Shown here: positions 1 through 7,087 of the stretch, piece after piece
Position numbering within the stretch: position 1 is the stretch's first letter
Layout: each line of letters begins with the position of its first letter
Assembly (NCBI GenBank): GCA_903820955.1
Contig: CAIJJH010000146.1
Location: forward strand, 1-10,789
Direction of reading: 5' to 3'
Source of the DNA: an uncultured Micrococcales bacterium
Lineage (GTDB): Bacteria > Actinomycetota > Actinomycetes > Actinomycetales > Microbacteriaceae
DNA length: 10,789 nucleotides
Notes under the pieces: model-generated
Seen by the model: only the letters and a program-made list of their open reading frames with translations
What the model was told of the DNA's origin: nothing
Databases searched by the model: none
Translations under genes and position numbers: made by a program

Positions 1-296
1 CCTTCGCCAGGGGCGTCCTTGATCGGCGATGCTTCGCGGAAAGCCAATTGAACTTCGCGCAGAGCGTTTCGTAGGATTCGAGCGTGCTGGTCACCCATGT
101 AGGCGGCGGCTCCGGTGATCAAACCGGCGACCGCATTGATCAGTTTGCGAGCCTCGTCTAGGTCGGCCTCGCGTCCGTTTTCGGCAAGTCCGCAGTGCAC
201 GGCGGCGACGTTTAGTAGCTCGATCGAGTAGCGGGCAACGATCTCAACCGCGGGTACATCGGCGAGGTCTGTGATCTGTTCATTTGTTTCTGACAT
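1..296 (-). CDS. DUF1844 family protein, partial (C-terminus beyond left edge)
   Basis: Read on the minus strand from an ATG at 296-294, the frame stays open to the window edge (98 codons plus two bases). The protein begins MSETNEQITDLADVPAVEIV and continues with helical, alanine- and leucine-rich segments containing VHCGLAEN, ARKLINAVAGLI and GDQHARILRNALREVQLAFRE. This matches the small actinobacterial DUF1844 proteins encoded divergently just upstream of infC; family members are about 100-130 residues, so little is missing. No enzymatic function is established for the family and I see no signal peptide or membrane segment. The start is well supported: AAGGAG lies 7-8 nt upstream (complement of about 303-309). 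It is transcribed away from infC and probably shares a compact promoter region with it. Confidence 0.85.
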   Translation of the reverse strand, partial: MSETNEQITDLADVPAVEIVARYSIELLNVAAVHCGLAENGREADLDEARKLINAVAGLITGAAAYMGDQHARILRNALREVQLAFREASPIKDAPGE

Positions 297-322
297 TCGG
301 GCTACTCCTTTTGCATCTTTTC

Positions 323-332
323 TGCTAGGCTA
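323..332. promoter_or_regulatory. Candidate divergent promoter core with overlapping -10 elements
   Basis: The stretch CTAGGCTAG offers a plus-strand -10 hexamer TAGGCT (326-331) and a minus-strand hexamer TAGCCT (332-327) on almost the same base pairs. The plus hexamer is preceded by TGC (323-325), an extended -10 motif. Predicted starts fall near 338 (plus, toward infC) and near 320 (minus), the latter giving a 5' leader of about 24 nt that contains the AAGGAG site. No good -35 box is visible at 16-18 bp on either side, so the call rests on the -10 motifs and on the position between two divergent genes. Confidence 0.4.
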
Positions 333-337
333 GCCCA

Positions 338-500
338 TGGCTCCGAGGGTTCGCTCTCGGTCAGAAGTGGATTCATTTCCCACCCGCGTTAACCGCCTCA
401 AAAGGTTTCCGGGTAAAGCTTTAGGAACTTTTCGTTTCTGTACGCTCGCCGAGCAAATGCTCGGAGTGTGTGGCCGTCCATGTCACCAAAGGAGCAACAG
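338..500 (+). promoter_or_regulatory. infC 5' leader with three potential hairpins
   Basis: This non-coding stretch can form three stem-loops. The first, 343-360, has a 7-bp stem (one G-U pair) closed by a TTCG tetraloop. The second, 400-432, has AAAAG pairing with CTTTT and TTCC with GGAA, with a two-base bulge and a 13-nt loop. The third, 449-464, has CCGAGC pairing with GCTCGG around a four-base AAAT loop. None is followed by a T-run, so they are not simple terminators. The CCGAG/CTCGG arms of the first and third stems are interchangeable and could pair with each other. IF3-L20 operons are autoregulated in several bacteria through infC translation or L20-binding leaders; whether this leader acts that way is inference. 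Confidence 0.35.
488..494 (+). promoter_or_regulatory. Strong Shine-Dalgarno site that places the infC start at ATC 501
   Basis: AAAGGAG is a seven-base complement to the usual 16S rRNA 3' end. It lies six bases before the in-frame ATC at 501-503. It lies downstream of the alternative starts GTG 468 and ATG 480, so it cannot serve them. Confidence 0.7.
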
Positions 501-1082
501 ATCAGCGATCCCCGTATCAATGACCGCATCCGTGTGCCAGAGGTTCGCCTCGTAGGCCCGGCTGGCGAGCAAATCGGCGTAGTCAAAATTGAAGACGCCT
601 TGCGAATGGCACAGGAGGCCGACCTAGACCTAGTCGAGGTAGCCCCAACGTCAAAACCACCTGTAGCAAAGCTCATGGACTTCGGAAAGTTCAAGTACGA
701 GGCAGCTCAGAAGGTTCGCGAAGCTCGCAAGAACCAGGTCAACACGGTTCTCAAGACCGTGCGATTCGGGCTCAAGATCGACGACCACGACTACGGAACC
801 AAGCGCGGCCAGATCGAACGCTTCTTGAAATCCGGCGACAAGGTCAAGGTCATCGTGATGTTCCGCGGACGTGAGCAATCGCGTCCAGAGATGGGCATCA
901 AGTTGCTTCAGAAGTTGGCAGAAGAGGTAAACGAGTTCGGAATCATCGAATCGAGCCCTTCGATCGACGGAAGAAACATGGTTATGGTCATTGGCCCAAC
1001 CAAGAACAAGGCAGACGCTAAGGCCGAAGCCAAAAAGAACGCCGAAAAGGCGAAGGAGTCGGCAGCACCAACTGCCGAGTAG
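501..1082 (+). CDS. infC: Translation initiation factor IF-3
   Basis: IF3 binds the 30S subunit, keeps it apart from 50S and checks start-codon and initiator-tRNA pairing. From ATC 501 the protein is 193 residues, normal for the family. The N-domain opens with [20 protein letters not shown], followed by [19 protein letters not shown] and the linker [23 protein letters not shown]. The C-domain holds [39 protein letters not shown] and [16 protein letters not shown] lysine/alanine-rich tail follows. I chose ATC because AAAGGAG sits six bases upstream and IF3 homology begins exactly there. In-frame alternatives are ATG 480 (200 residues) and GTG 468 (204 residues), which lack well-spaced ribosome-binding sites. 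Rare AUU/AUC starts are a known feature of infC and allow IF3 to repress its own translation. It heads the infC-rpmI-rplT operon, 17 nt before rpmI. Confidence 0.97.
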   Translation: MSDPRINDRIRVPEVRLVGPAGEQIGVVKIEDALRMAQEADLDLVEVAPTSKPPVAKLMDFGKFKYEAAQKVREARKNQVNTVLKTVRFGLKIDDHDYGTKRGQIERFLKSGDKVKVIVMFRGREQSRPEMGIKLLQKLAEEVNEFGIIESSPSIDGRNMVMVIGPTKNKADAKAEAKKNAEKAKESAAPTAE

Positions 1083-1099
1083 GAAAACAGGAGAAGAAC

Positions 1100-1294
1100 A
1101 TGCCAAAGCAGAAGACCCACTCTGGCGCTAAGAAGCGTTTTCGCTTCACCGGAAGCGGCAAGCTCATGAAGCAGCAGATCAACATGCGCCACAACCTTGA
1201 GTACAAGTCGAGCCGTCGTACCCGTCGCCTCAACCAGGACCAGGTTGTTTCGGCAGCTGACTTCAAGACCATCAAGAAGCTGCTCGGCAAATAG
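1100..1294 (+). CDS. rpmI: 50S ribosomal protein L35
   Basis: A small (64 residues), very basic protein of the large ribosomal subunit. It begins [20 protein letters not shown], the L35 signature (PK.KTH.GA.KRF..TG.G), continues with [24 protein letters not shown] and ends in KKLLGK, all typical of the family and its usual length. ATG 1100 is preceded by AGGAG at 1089-1093 with a six-base spacer. It lies 17 nt after infC and 32 nt before rplT, the conserved order, so it is almost certainly co-transcribed with both. Confidence 0.98.
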   Translation: MPKQKTHSGAKKRFRFTGSGKLMKQQINMRHNLEYKSSRRTRRLNQDQVVSAADFKTIKKLLGK

Positions 1295-1326
1295 TCGACC
1301 CAAGAATTTTTAGAGGAGTATAAAAA

Positions 1327-1710
1327 ATGGCAAGAGTAAAAAACGCGGTTAACGCTCACAAGAAGCGCCGCACAATCCTTGAACGCGCACAGGGTTACCG
1401 TGGTCAGCGTTCACGTCTATACCGCATGGCAAAGCAGCAGCAACTGCACTCGCTGGTCTACGCGTTCAACGACCGCAAAGACAAGAAGGGCAACTTCCGT
1501 CGCCTTTGGATTCAGCGCATCAACGCTGCGTCTCGTGCCAACGGCATGACTTACAACCGCTTCATCCAGGGGCTAAACCTTGCTGGCATCGAAGTCGACC
1601 GTCGTATCCTTGCTGACCTTGCGGTCAACGAGCCTAAGACTTTCGCAAGCCTCGTAGCTTCGGCTAAGGCAGCATTGCCAGCAGACACCTCGGCACCGAA
1701 GGTCGCCTAG
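1327..1710 (+). CDS. rplT: 50S ribosomal protein L20
   Basis: L20 binds 23S rRNA early in large-subunit assembly and in several bacteria represses its own operon. The 127-residue protein starts [20 protein letters not shown] and contains [48 protein letters not shown], the basic RNA-binding helices of L20. [31 protein letters not shown] follows. The last 15 or so residues ([12 protein letters not shown]) form a short extension common in actinobacteria. AGAGGAG at 1312-1318 precedes ATG 1327 by eight bases. It is the last ribosomal gene of the operon; the next gene begins four bases after its stop codon. Confidence 0.98.
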   Translation: MARVKNAVNAHKKRRTILERAQGYRGQRSRLYRMAKQQQLHSLVYAFNDRKDKKGNFRRLWIQRINAASRANGMTYNRFIQGLNLAGIEVDRRILADLAVNEPKTFASLVASAKAALPADTSAPKVA

Positions 1711-1714
1711 TCTC

Positions 1715-2509
1715 TTGATAGATGATCCCAAGGCCAATAAGGTCCGTGGGGTTGCCAAGCTAACTAAGAAAGATGCCCGGTCAACGACCGGGCTCTTTCT
1801 GCTTGAGGGACCCCAGGGACTAAAAGAAGCGCTCGACCGCCCGAAACTTATCGTCGAGCTGTACGCAACCGAAGAAGCGGTGGAGCGTTACCCTGAGCTG
1901 ATCGAGCGTGCCAAGGCCGCTCGCATCGAGGTTCAACTGGTAACCGAACCCGTTCTAAAGGCGTTGACCGACACCACCAGCCCTCAGGGTGTGGTTGCGG
2001 TTTGCCAGCAGCTCGATGTCTCGCTAGATGCGGTAATCGCCTCGAAGCCACGCATGGTTGCGCTGCTGAGCAACATTCGCGACCCTGGCAACGCGGGCAC
2101 GGTTCTTCGTGCCGCCGATGCAGCCGGGGCCGACGCAGTGATCTTCACCAACAACAGCGTCGATGTTTACAACCCGAAGGTCGTTCGCTCGACCACCGGT
2201 TCGTTGTTTCACCTGCCGCTTGTGATCGACGCCGACCTCGAAACTACGATCGACGCGCTCCGCGCAGCCGGTTTGCAGATTTTCGCTGCCAACGGTGGCG
2301 GAGACAACCTGCCGACTCTCGGTAGCGATGTCCTGGCCAAGCCGACCGCTTGGGTGTTCGGTAACGAATCTTGGGGCTTCGAACCGGAGACTCTCGAGTT
2401 GGTGGATCGTCAGGTCGGCGTGCCGATTTACGGTGCCGCAGAAAGCCTGAATTTGGCAACCGCCGCGAGTATTTGCTTGTACGCGTCTGCCTTCGCTCAG
2501 AACGCCTAA
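1715..2509 (+). CDS. SpoU/TrmH-family rRNA 2'-O-methyltransferase (TsnR/RlmP-like)
   Basis: This 264-residue protein has the layout of SPOUT-class RNA ribose methyltransferases. An N-terminal substrate-binding domain (about 1-105) includes the conserved TGLFLLEGPQ near 25-34. A knotted SAM-binding domain follows: motif 1 NIRDPGNAGTVLRAAD (from residue 120), motif 2 VFGNESWGF (from residue 214) and motif 3 VPIYGAAESLNLATAASI near the C-terminus. These enzymes use S-adenosylmethionine to methylate a ribose 2'-OH. Mycobacteria carry a gene called tsnR here, and the Bacillus relative ysgA (RlmP, 23S G2553) also precedes pheST, so an A-loop rRNA target is plausible but inferred. The start is TTG 1715, four bases after rplT, with only a weak ribosome-binding site; no in-frame ATG or GTG lies before the conserved region, so translation may be coupled to rplT. 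A terminator-like hairpin lies inside codons 18-29. Confidence 0.9.
   Translation: MIDDPKANKVRGVAKLTKKDARSTTGLFLLEGPQGLKEALDRPKLIVELYATEEAVERYPELIERAKAARIEVQLVTEPVLKALTDTTSPQGVVAVCQQLDVSLDAVIASKPRMVALLSNIRDPGNAGTVLRAADAAGADAVIFTNNSVDVYNPKVVRSTTGSLFHLPLVIDADLETTIDALRAAGLQIFAANGGGDNLPTLGSDVLAKPTAWVFGNESWGFEPETLELVDRQVGVPIYGAAESLNLATAASICLYASAFAQNA
1768..1800 (+). terminator. Intrinsic-terminator-like hairpin inside the methyltransferase gene
   Basis: GCCCGGTC (1775-1782), an AAC loop and GACCGGGC (1786-1793) form a perfect 8-bp GC-rich stem. With one bulged T (1774) it extends by GAAAGA pairing with TCTTTC to about 14 bp, and the 3' side is the pyrimidine run TCTTTCT (1794-1800). It lies 57-90 nt after the rplT stop, where a terminator for the ribosomal-protein operon would be expected. 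It also encodes residues 18-29 of the methyltransferase. The T-run is interrupted by C, so termination may be partial; ribosomes translating through it could prevent it from folding. Confidence 0.5.
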
Positions 2510-2513
2510 TCGT

Positions 2514-2519
2514 TAGACT
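2514..2519 (+). promoter_or_regulatory. Candidate -10 element for a leaderless pheS transcript
   Basis: TAGACT ends eight bases before the pheS ATG at 2528, putting a transcription start at about 2526-2528, on or next to the start codon. No Shine-Dalgarno sequence is visible in the 18-nt gap, which fits a leaderless mRNA, common in actinobacteria. A -35 box is poor (TTCGCT at 2492-2497, 16-bp spacer). Confidence 0.35.
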
Positions 2520-2527
2520 TGTAGCGT

Positions 2528-3565
2528 ATGTCTGGCAATCCAATCAACCCGTCCGTTGTCGACCCGGTGGTCGAAGCAGCCCTAGCTGCAATCGCCGCCA
2601 CGCTCGACATCGCGAGCCTGCGCGCAGCGCGAGGTGCCACGGTTGGTGAGCAGTCTGAGATCTCAAAGCTCAATGCAACGCTCAAGAACATGCCAAACGA
2701 GTTCAAGGCCGAGGCCGGCGCGCTAATTGGTGCCGCCAGAGGCCGTTTGAACCAGGCTTTTGCCGCTCGTGAGGCCGAACTGGCCGCCGTCGAAGAGCAG
2801 GCCAAGCTTGTCGCCGAAGCCGTGGACGTAACCGCGGCACCAACCAAGTTGGCAATCGGTGGCCGTCACCCACTTTCGCTTCTAATGGACCAGATTTCGG
2901 ACGTCTTCGTCGGCATGGGCTGGGAGATCGCCGAGGGGCCTGAGGTCGAGAGCGAGTGGTTCAACTTCGACGCGCTGAACTTCGATGCCGATCACCCCGC
3001 TCGCGCGATGCAAGACACGTTTTTTGTCGACCCGGTCGAGTCGCACCTGGTTCTTCGCACCCACACTTCGCCAGTTCAGGTTCGTTCGCTCCTAGAGCGC
3101 GAATTGCCGGTCTATGTTCTCTGCCCAGGCCGAGTTTTTCGCACCGACGAGCTAGACGCAACTCACACCCCGGTGTTTCATCAGGTCGAGGGTCTAGCCA
3201 TCGACAAGGGTCTCACCATGGCCGACCTGCGCGGCACGCTAGAGCACTTTGCTCGCATAATGTTTGGCCCCGAGGCTCAGATTCGCCTGCGCCCATCATT
3301 CTTTCCGTTCACCGAACCTTCGGCCGAGCTCGACGTTTGGCACCCGAACGCCAAGGGTGGCGCTCGCTGGGTCGAGTGGGGTGGCTGCGGCATGGTCAAC
3401 CCGAACGTCTTGAAGGCCGCCGGCATCGACCCCGAGGTTTACCAGGGCTTCGCTTTTGGCATGGGCATCGAGCGCACGCTTATGTTCCGCAACGGCGTGC
3501 TCGACATGCACGACATGGTCGAATCAGACATTCGTTTCTCGCAGCAGTTTGGGGTGAGTCTGTAA
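2528..3565 (+). CDS. pheS: Phenylalanyl-tRNA synthetase alpha subunit
   Basis: The catalytic subunit of the alpha2-beta2 class II enzyme that activates phenylalanine with ATP and charges tRNA-Phe in the cytoplasm. The 345-residue length is usual. Residues 1 to about 105 form the alanine/glutamate-rich, probably coiled-coil tRNA-binding arm ([20 protein letters not shown] is characteristic). The aminoacylation core starts at [19 protein letters not shown]. It contains class II motif 2 ([19 protein letters not shown], from residue 204), the phenylalanine-pocket segment [20 protein letters not shown], and motif 3 ([13 protein letters not shown], about 307-319), with alanine 309 at the position that shapes the amino-acid pocket. 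Start ATG 2528 fits the family N-terminus but has no clear ribosome-binding site. The stop overlaps the pheT start by one base (TAATG). Confidence 0.97.
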   Translation: MSGNPINPSVVDPVVEAALAAIAATLDIASLRAARGATVGEQSEISKLNATLKNMPNEFKAEAGALIGAARGRLNQAFAAREAELAAVEEQAKLVAEAVDVTAAPTKLAIGGRHPLSLLMDQISDVFVGMGWEIAEGPEVESEWFNFDALNFDADHPARAMQDTFFVDPVESHLVLRTHTSPVQVRSLLERELPVYVLCPGRVFRTDELDATHTPVFHQVEGLAIDKGLTMADLRGTLEHFARIMFGPEAQIRLRPSFFPFTEPSAELDVWHPNAKGGARWVEWGGCGMVNPNVLKAAGIDPEVYQGFAFGMGIERTLMFRNGVLDMHDMVESDIRFSQQFGVSL

Positions 3566-6042
3566 TGAAGGTCCCACTGTCTTGGCTCGCCGAATACGTC
3601 GATCTTCCTGCTAAAGCAACGCCCGACTCGGTCATGGCCGAACTGGTCAAGGTTGGCCTCGAAGAAGAGGGTTCACACGGTTTCGAGGTTTCTGGCCCGC
3701 TGGTCGTGGGCGAGGTGCTCGAGTTCACTCCCGAGCCTCAGTCGAACGGCAAGACCATTCGCTGGTGTCAGGTGCAAGTTGCCCCCGGCGACGTCCGCGG
3801 CATCGTCTGTGGAGCGAGCAATTTCGAAGTTGGCGACAAAGTCGTAGTTTGCCTTCCCGGCGCGATCCTGCCGGGCAACTTTGAAATAGCGGCCAGAAGC
3901 ACCTACGGTCACATTTCCGACGGCATGATGGCATCTGGTCGCGAACTTGGCCTGAGCGACGACCACGACGGGATCCTGCGACTTGGAGTCATGGGGCTAG
4001 ACCCCGAGGTCGGCACCGACGCACTCGAACTTCTTTCACTGAACGACTCGGCCGCCGAGGTCAATGTGACCCCCGACCGCGGTTACTGCTTCTCGATTCG
4101 CGGCATCGCTCGCGAATACGCGCACGCCACCGGCGTCGACTTCAAAGACCAGATCGGCAACGCTCAACCAGAGCTTGGTCACGGTTTCGTCGTGAAAATT
4201 GACGACCCATCAGGAATTCGCGGCAAGCTCGGATGCGACCGATTCGTCGCTCGCCACGTTGTCGGCGTCGATGCGACTCGACCAACCCCGCCGTGGATGG
4301 TCGCTCGCCTAAAACTCGCCGGAATGCGTTCGATTTCGCTGGTCGTGGACATCACCAACTACGTCATGCTCGAACTCGGCCAGCCGATCCACGCCTACGA
4401 CTTCGACAAGTTGACCGGAGGCATCACGGTGCGCCGGGCCAAGGCCGGCGAAAAGCTGGTAACTCTTGACGGTCAGACTCGCAAACTCGATGTCGAAGAC
4501 CTCCTCATCACCGACGAATCCGGACCAATCGGTCTGGCCGGCGTGATGGGTGGCGAGGCCACCGAGGTGACCAACTCGACGGTAAACGTGCTAATCGAGG
4601 CCGCCCACTTTGACCCGGTAACGATCGCCAGAAGCGCTCGCCGTCACAAGCTAGGTAGCGAGGCATCCAAACGCTACGAGCGTGGGGTTGACACCAACGT
4701 CGCCGAATACGCTGCTGCTCGCGTTGTCCAGCTGCTCGAGCTCCACGCAGGTGGTTCGGCCGACTCGCTAGGTGCCGACGTCAATCAGGTAAAGCCAACC
4801 GCGCCAATCTTCCTGCCGCTCGAATTCACGACCTCCTTGGTTGGTGTCGATTACACGCAGGAGCAGATCACGAGCGTGCTCAGCGACATTGGTTGCGTCG
4901 TGGCCCAGGTCGATGGCGGCTTCGAGGTCATCGCTCCCTCGTGGCGCCCAGACATTACCCACAAGACCGATCTAGCCGAAGAGATCGCTCGAATCAGCGG
5001 CTACCAGCACATTCCTTCGCGATTGCCGGTTGCGCCTCCCGGTCGCGGCCTAACCTTGCGTCAGCGTCAGCGTCGTCAGGCGCTTTCGGCGCTGGTTGGC
5101 TCGGGCCACACCGAGGTCTTGACCTACCCGTTCGTTTCCGAAGAAGAAAACTCTTGGTTCACAGCCGGGCTTCCTTCGGTCAAGTTGGCAAACGCTCTGC
5201 AGGAGGAGTCCTCGCAGATGCGCCTTCGCATTTTGCCTGGGCTGATTGCCGCCGCCAAGCGCAACCTTTCGCGCGGGCTTACCGACATTGCGATTTTCGA
5301 AGAGGGTTCGGTCTTTTTACCTGCCAAAAAAATCACGGCGACGAATCCGCTGCCTTCTGGCATCGAGCGTCCTAGCGTTGAAACTCTCGCGGCCCTGCAG
5401 TCAACTAGTCCCGCCCAGCCAAAGCACCTAGCGATTCTGCTAACCGGTGAGCGCGTAAAGCAGCAGACCAACGTGTCGGCCGCAGCCTACGACTACTCGG
5501 ACGCAATCGAGGCGGCCAGAGCCGTCGCCCGCGCCATCGGCGTCGAACTAGAACTCAAGTCGGCAGCTCCGAAGGGGTACCACCCCGGCCGCACCGCCGA
5601 ATTACTGCTTGACGGCAAGCACGTTGGCTTCGCCGGCGAACTCGACCCGAGGCTTGCCAGCGACAACGACATCTCGCGCCGAGTTTCGGTTGCCGAAATA
5701 GACCTCGAGGTGCTTTACGCGGCAGCGACCGGTGTGCGCCAGGCCACCCCGATCATGGTGATGCCGGCCGCGACTCAAGATCTCTCACTTCTTGTCGAAG
5801 CCGAACTGCCAGCGGCAACCCTTCAAGCAACCATCGTCGAAGGTGCCGGAGAGCTCCTCGAGCAAATTCGCTTGATAGAGGACTACCGAGGCAGCAATAT
5901 CCCCGAGGGCAAGAAGTCTCTAACCTTCGCGCTTAGATTTAGGGCGGAAGACCGAACTCTCACCCAGGTTGAGGCAACAGAATCGCGCGACAGAGCCGTC
6001 GCTTTAGCTCACGAGCGCTTCGGCGCAATCATTCGCGCCTAA
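3565..6042 (+). CDS. pheT: Phenylalanyl-tRNA synthetase beta subunit
   Basis: The partner subunit of PheS, which binds tRNA-Phe and hydrolyses mischarged Tyr-tRNA. At 825 residues it is full length. Visible regions in order: N-terminal [15 protein letters not shown]; an EMAP-like OB fold for tRNA (about 42-155, with [16 protein letters not shown] and SDGMMAS); the B3/B4 editing domain (about 215-390, with [19 protein letters not shown] and GVMGG at 326-330); the B5 domain (about 410-485, ending [21 protein letters not shown]); the inactive synthetase-like core; and a C-terminal ferredoxin-fold anticodon-binding domain (about 735-825, starting near [12 protein letters not shown] and including EDYRG and [12 protein letters not shown]). 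ATG 3565 is chosen because it overlaps the pheS stop, matches the family N-terminus and has GGGGTGAG six bases upstream. The same frame stays open back to 2956 inside pheS, but that part resembles nothing. Confidence 0.97.
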   Translation: MKVPLSWLAEYVDLPAKATPDSVMAELVKVGLEEEGSHGFEVSGPLVVGEVLEFTPEPQSNGKTIRWCQVQVAPGDVRGIVCGASNFEVGDKVVVCLPGAILPGNFEIAARSTYGHISDGMMASGRELGLSDDHDGILRLGVMGLDPEVGTDALELLSLNDSAAEVNVTPDRGYCFSIRGIAREYAHATGVDFKDQIGNAQPELGHGFVVKIDDPSGIRGKLGCDRFVARHVVGVDATRPTPPWMVARLKLAGMRSISLVVDITNYVMLELGQPIHAYDFDKLTGGITVRRAKAGEKLVTLDGQTRKLDVEDLLITDESGPIGLAGVMGGEATEVTNSTVNVLIEAAHFDPVTIARSARRHKLGSEASKRYERGVDTNVAEYAAARVVQLLELHAGGSADSLGADVNQVKPTAPIFLPLEFTTSLVGVDYTQEQITSVLSDIGCVVAQVDGGFEVIAPSWRPDITHKTDLAEEIARISGYQHIPSRLPVAPPGRGLTLRQRQRRQALSALVGSGHTEVLTYPFVSEEENSWFTAGLPSVKLANALQEESSQMRLRILPGLIAAAKRNLSRGLTDIAIFEEGSVFLPAKKITATNPLPSGIERPSVETLAALQSTSPAQPKHLAILLTGERVKQQTNVSAAAYDYSDAIEAARAVARAIGVELELKSAAPKGYHPGRTAELLLDGKHVGFAGELDPRLASDNDISRRVSVAEIDLEVLYAAATGVRQATPIMVMPAATQDLSLLVEAELPAATLQATIVEGAGELLEQIRLIEDYRGSNIPEGKKSLTFALRFRAEDRTLTQVEATESRDRAVALAHERFGAIIRA

Positions 6043-6055
6043 AGCAGGAGAAACC

Positions 6056-7087
6056 ATGAAGACAGTAGCCATCGCGGGAGCAAGCGGTTACGTCGGGGGA
6101 GAGCTACTGCGATTGATCGCGGCTCACCCGGGGCTAACGCTTGTCGCGGCCACAGCAAACTCGAACGCGGGAGCCACCGTGGGTTCGCTGCACCCGCACC
6201 TTATCGAGTTCGCCGACGTCGTCTTGAAAGAAACCACGCCGGCCAACCTAACCGGCGCAGACATCGTGTTTCTCGCCCTGCCGCACACCACCTCGGCTGA
6301 GGTTGCCGCCTGGCTTGGCGAAGACCAGATAGTTCTCGACTGCGGAGCCGACTTCAGGCTCGAATCGGCCGAACAATGGTTTAAGTTCTACGGCACCGAG
6401 CATCAGGGCACCTGGGCCTATGGAATGCCCGAATTGGTGCTCGCCGACGGCTCAAAGCAGCGCGAAAAACTAATCGGAGCCAAGCGCATCGCTGTTCCTG
6501 GCTGCAACGTCACCGCAATAACCCTGGCCCTAGCCCCGCTTGCCAAAGCCGGCGTGATCGAGCTTGACGACATCGTCAGCGTTCTTTCGGTGGGTACCTC
6601 AGGAGCCGGACGCACACCCAAGACCAACCTGCTGGCCGCCGAGGTTGCCGAGTCGGCGAATGCCTACGGCGTAGGTGGAATCCACCGTCACACTCCCGAG
6701 ATCGAGCAAAACCTGAGCAAGGCGTCGGGCGGCGAGGTCAAGATCTCGTTCACCCCGGTTTTGGTGCCGATGTCGCGCGGAATCCTCGCGGTCAACACCG
6801 CAACCCTTCGCGGCGGCGACCCTCGTAAAGCCCTAGAAGACGCCTACGCTGGCGAAACCTTCGTCAAGGTTCTTCCAGCTGGTGAATACCCGGCAACCGC
6901 GAGTACCCTCGGCGCAAACACCTGTCTGATCGGCGTAACCGTGGACGCACACGCCAACCGCGTCGTGGTTGTCAGCGCGATCGACAACCTGGTTAAAGGC
7001 ACCGCTGGCGCGGCCATTCAATCACTCAACATCGCTCTGGGCTTGCCCGAAGACACCGGGCTCACCGTAAACGCGGTCGCACCGTGA
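6056..7087 (+). CDS. argC: N-acetyl-gamma-glutamyl-phosphate reductase
   Basis: Catalyses the third step of arginine synthesis, the NADPH-dependent reduction of N-acetylglutamyl phosphate to N-acetylglutamate semialdehyde. The 343-residue protein opens with the nucleotide-binding loop [12 protein letters not shown] (from residue 8). It contains [23 protein letters not shown] and YGMPEL, the catalytic cysteine in VPGCNVTAI (C150), GTSGAGRTP and the conserved histidine segment [11 protein letters not shown] (H210, H212). It ends with [23 protein letters not shown], typical of the family. ATG 6056 has AGGAG five bases upstream (6046-6050). Only 13 nt separate it from pheT, with no terminator or operator between, so read-through from pheST is likely. 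Its stop overlaps the argJ start by four bases (GTGA). Confidence 0.97.
   Translation: MKTVAIAGASGYVGGELLRLIAAHPGLTLVAATANSNAGATVGSLHPHLIEFADVVLKETTPANLTGADIVFLALPHTTSAEVAAWLGEDQIVLDCGADFRLESAEQWFKFYGTEHQGTWAYGMPELVLADGSKQREKLIGAKRIAVPGCNVTAITLALAPLAKAGVIELDDIVSVLSVGTSGAGRTPKTNLLAAEVAESANAYGVGGIHRHTPEIEQNLSKASGGEVKISFTPVLVPMSRGILAVNTATLRGGDPRKALEDAYAGETFVKVLPAGEYPATASTLGANTCLIGVTVDAHANRVVVVSAIDNLVKGTAGAAIQSLNIALGLPEDTGLTVNAVAP

Noticed and set aside
449..470. CCGAGCAAATGCTCGG as an intrinsic terminator in the infC leader
   Set aside because: The stem is followed by AGTGTGTGG, not a T-run, so it is listed only as a leader hairpin.
468..482. GTG 468 or ATG 480 as the infC start
   Set aside because: Neither has a well-spaced Shine-Dalgarno site and both lie upstream of the strong AAAGGAG; kept only as alternatives.
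337..555. 72-codon plus-strand frame (MAPRVRSRSEV...) overlapping the start of infC, a possible upstream ORF
   Set aside because: It has no ribosome-binding site, its ATG falls at or just before the predicted transcription start, and its end lies out of frame within infC. The composition looks random.
651..1303. Long antisense frames opposite infC and rpmI
   Set aside because: They are opposite strongly conserved genes, lack ribosome-binding sites and give low-complexity leucine/valine-rich translations expected from the complement of high-GC genes.
2956..3564. Open frame continuing the pheT frame 203 codons upstream inside pheS
   Set aside because: The translation is arginine/histidine/serine-rich with no family likeness, lies wholly within pheS, and the true pheT start at 3565 has a good ribosome-binding site and the conserved N-terminus.
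5056..5080. Short tandem GTCAGC repeat in pheT (encoding RQRQRRQ)
   Set aside because: Only two to three copies, in frame and within a normally conserved arginine-rich segment; no sign of expansion or other function.
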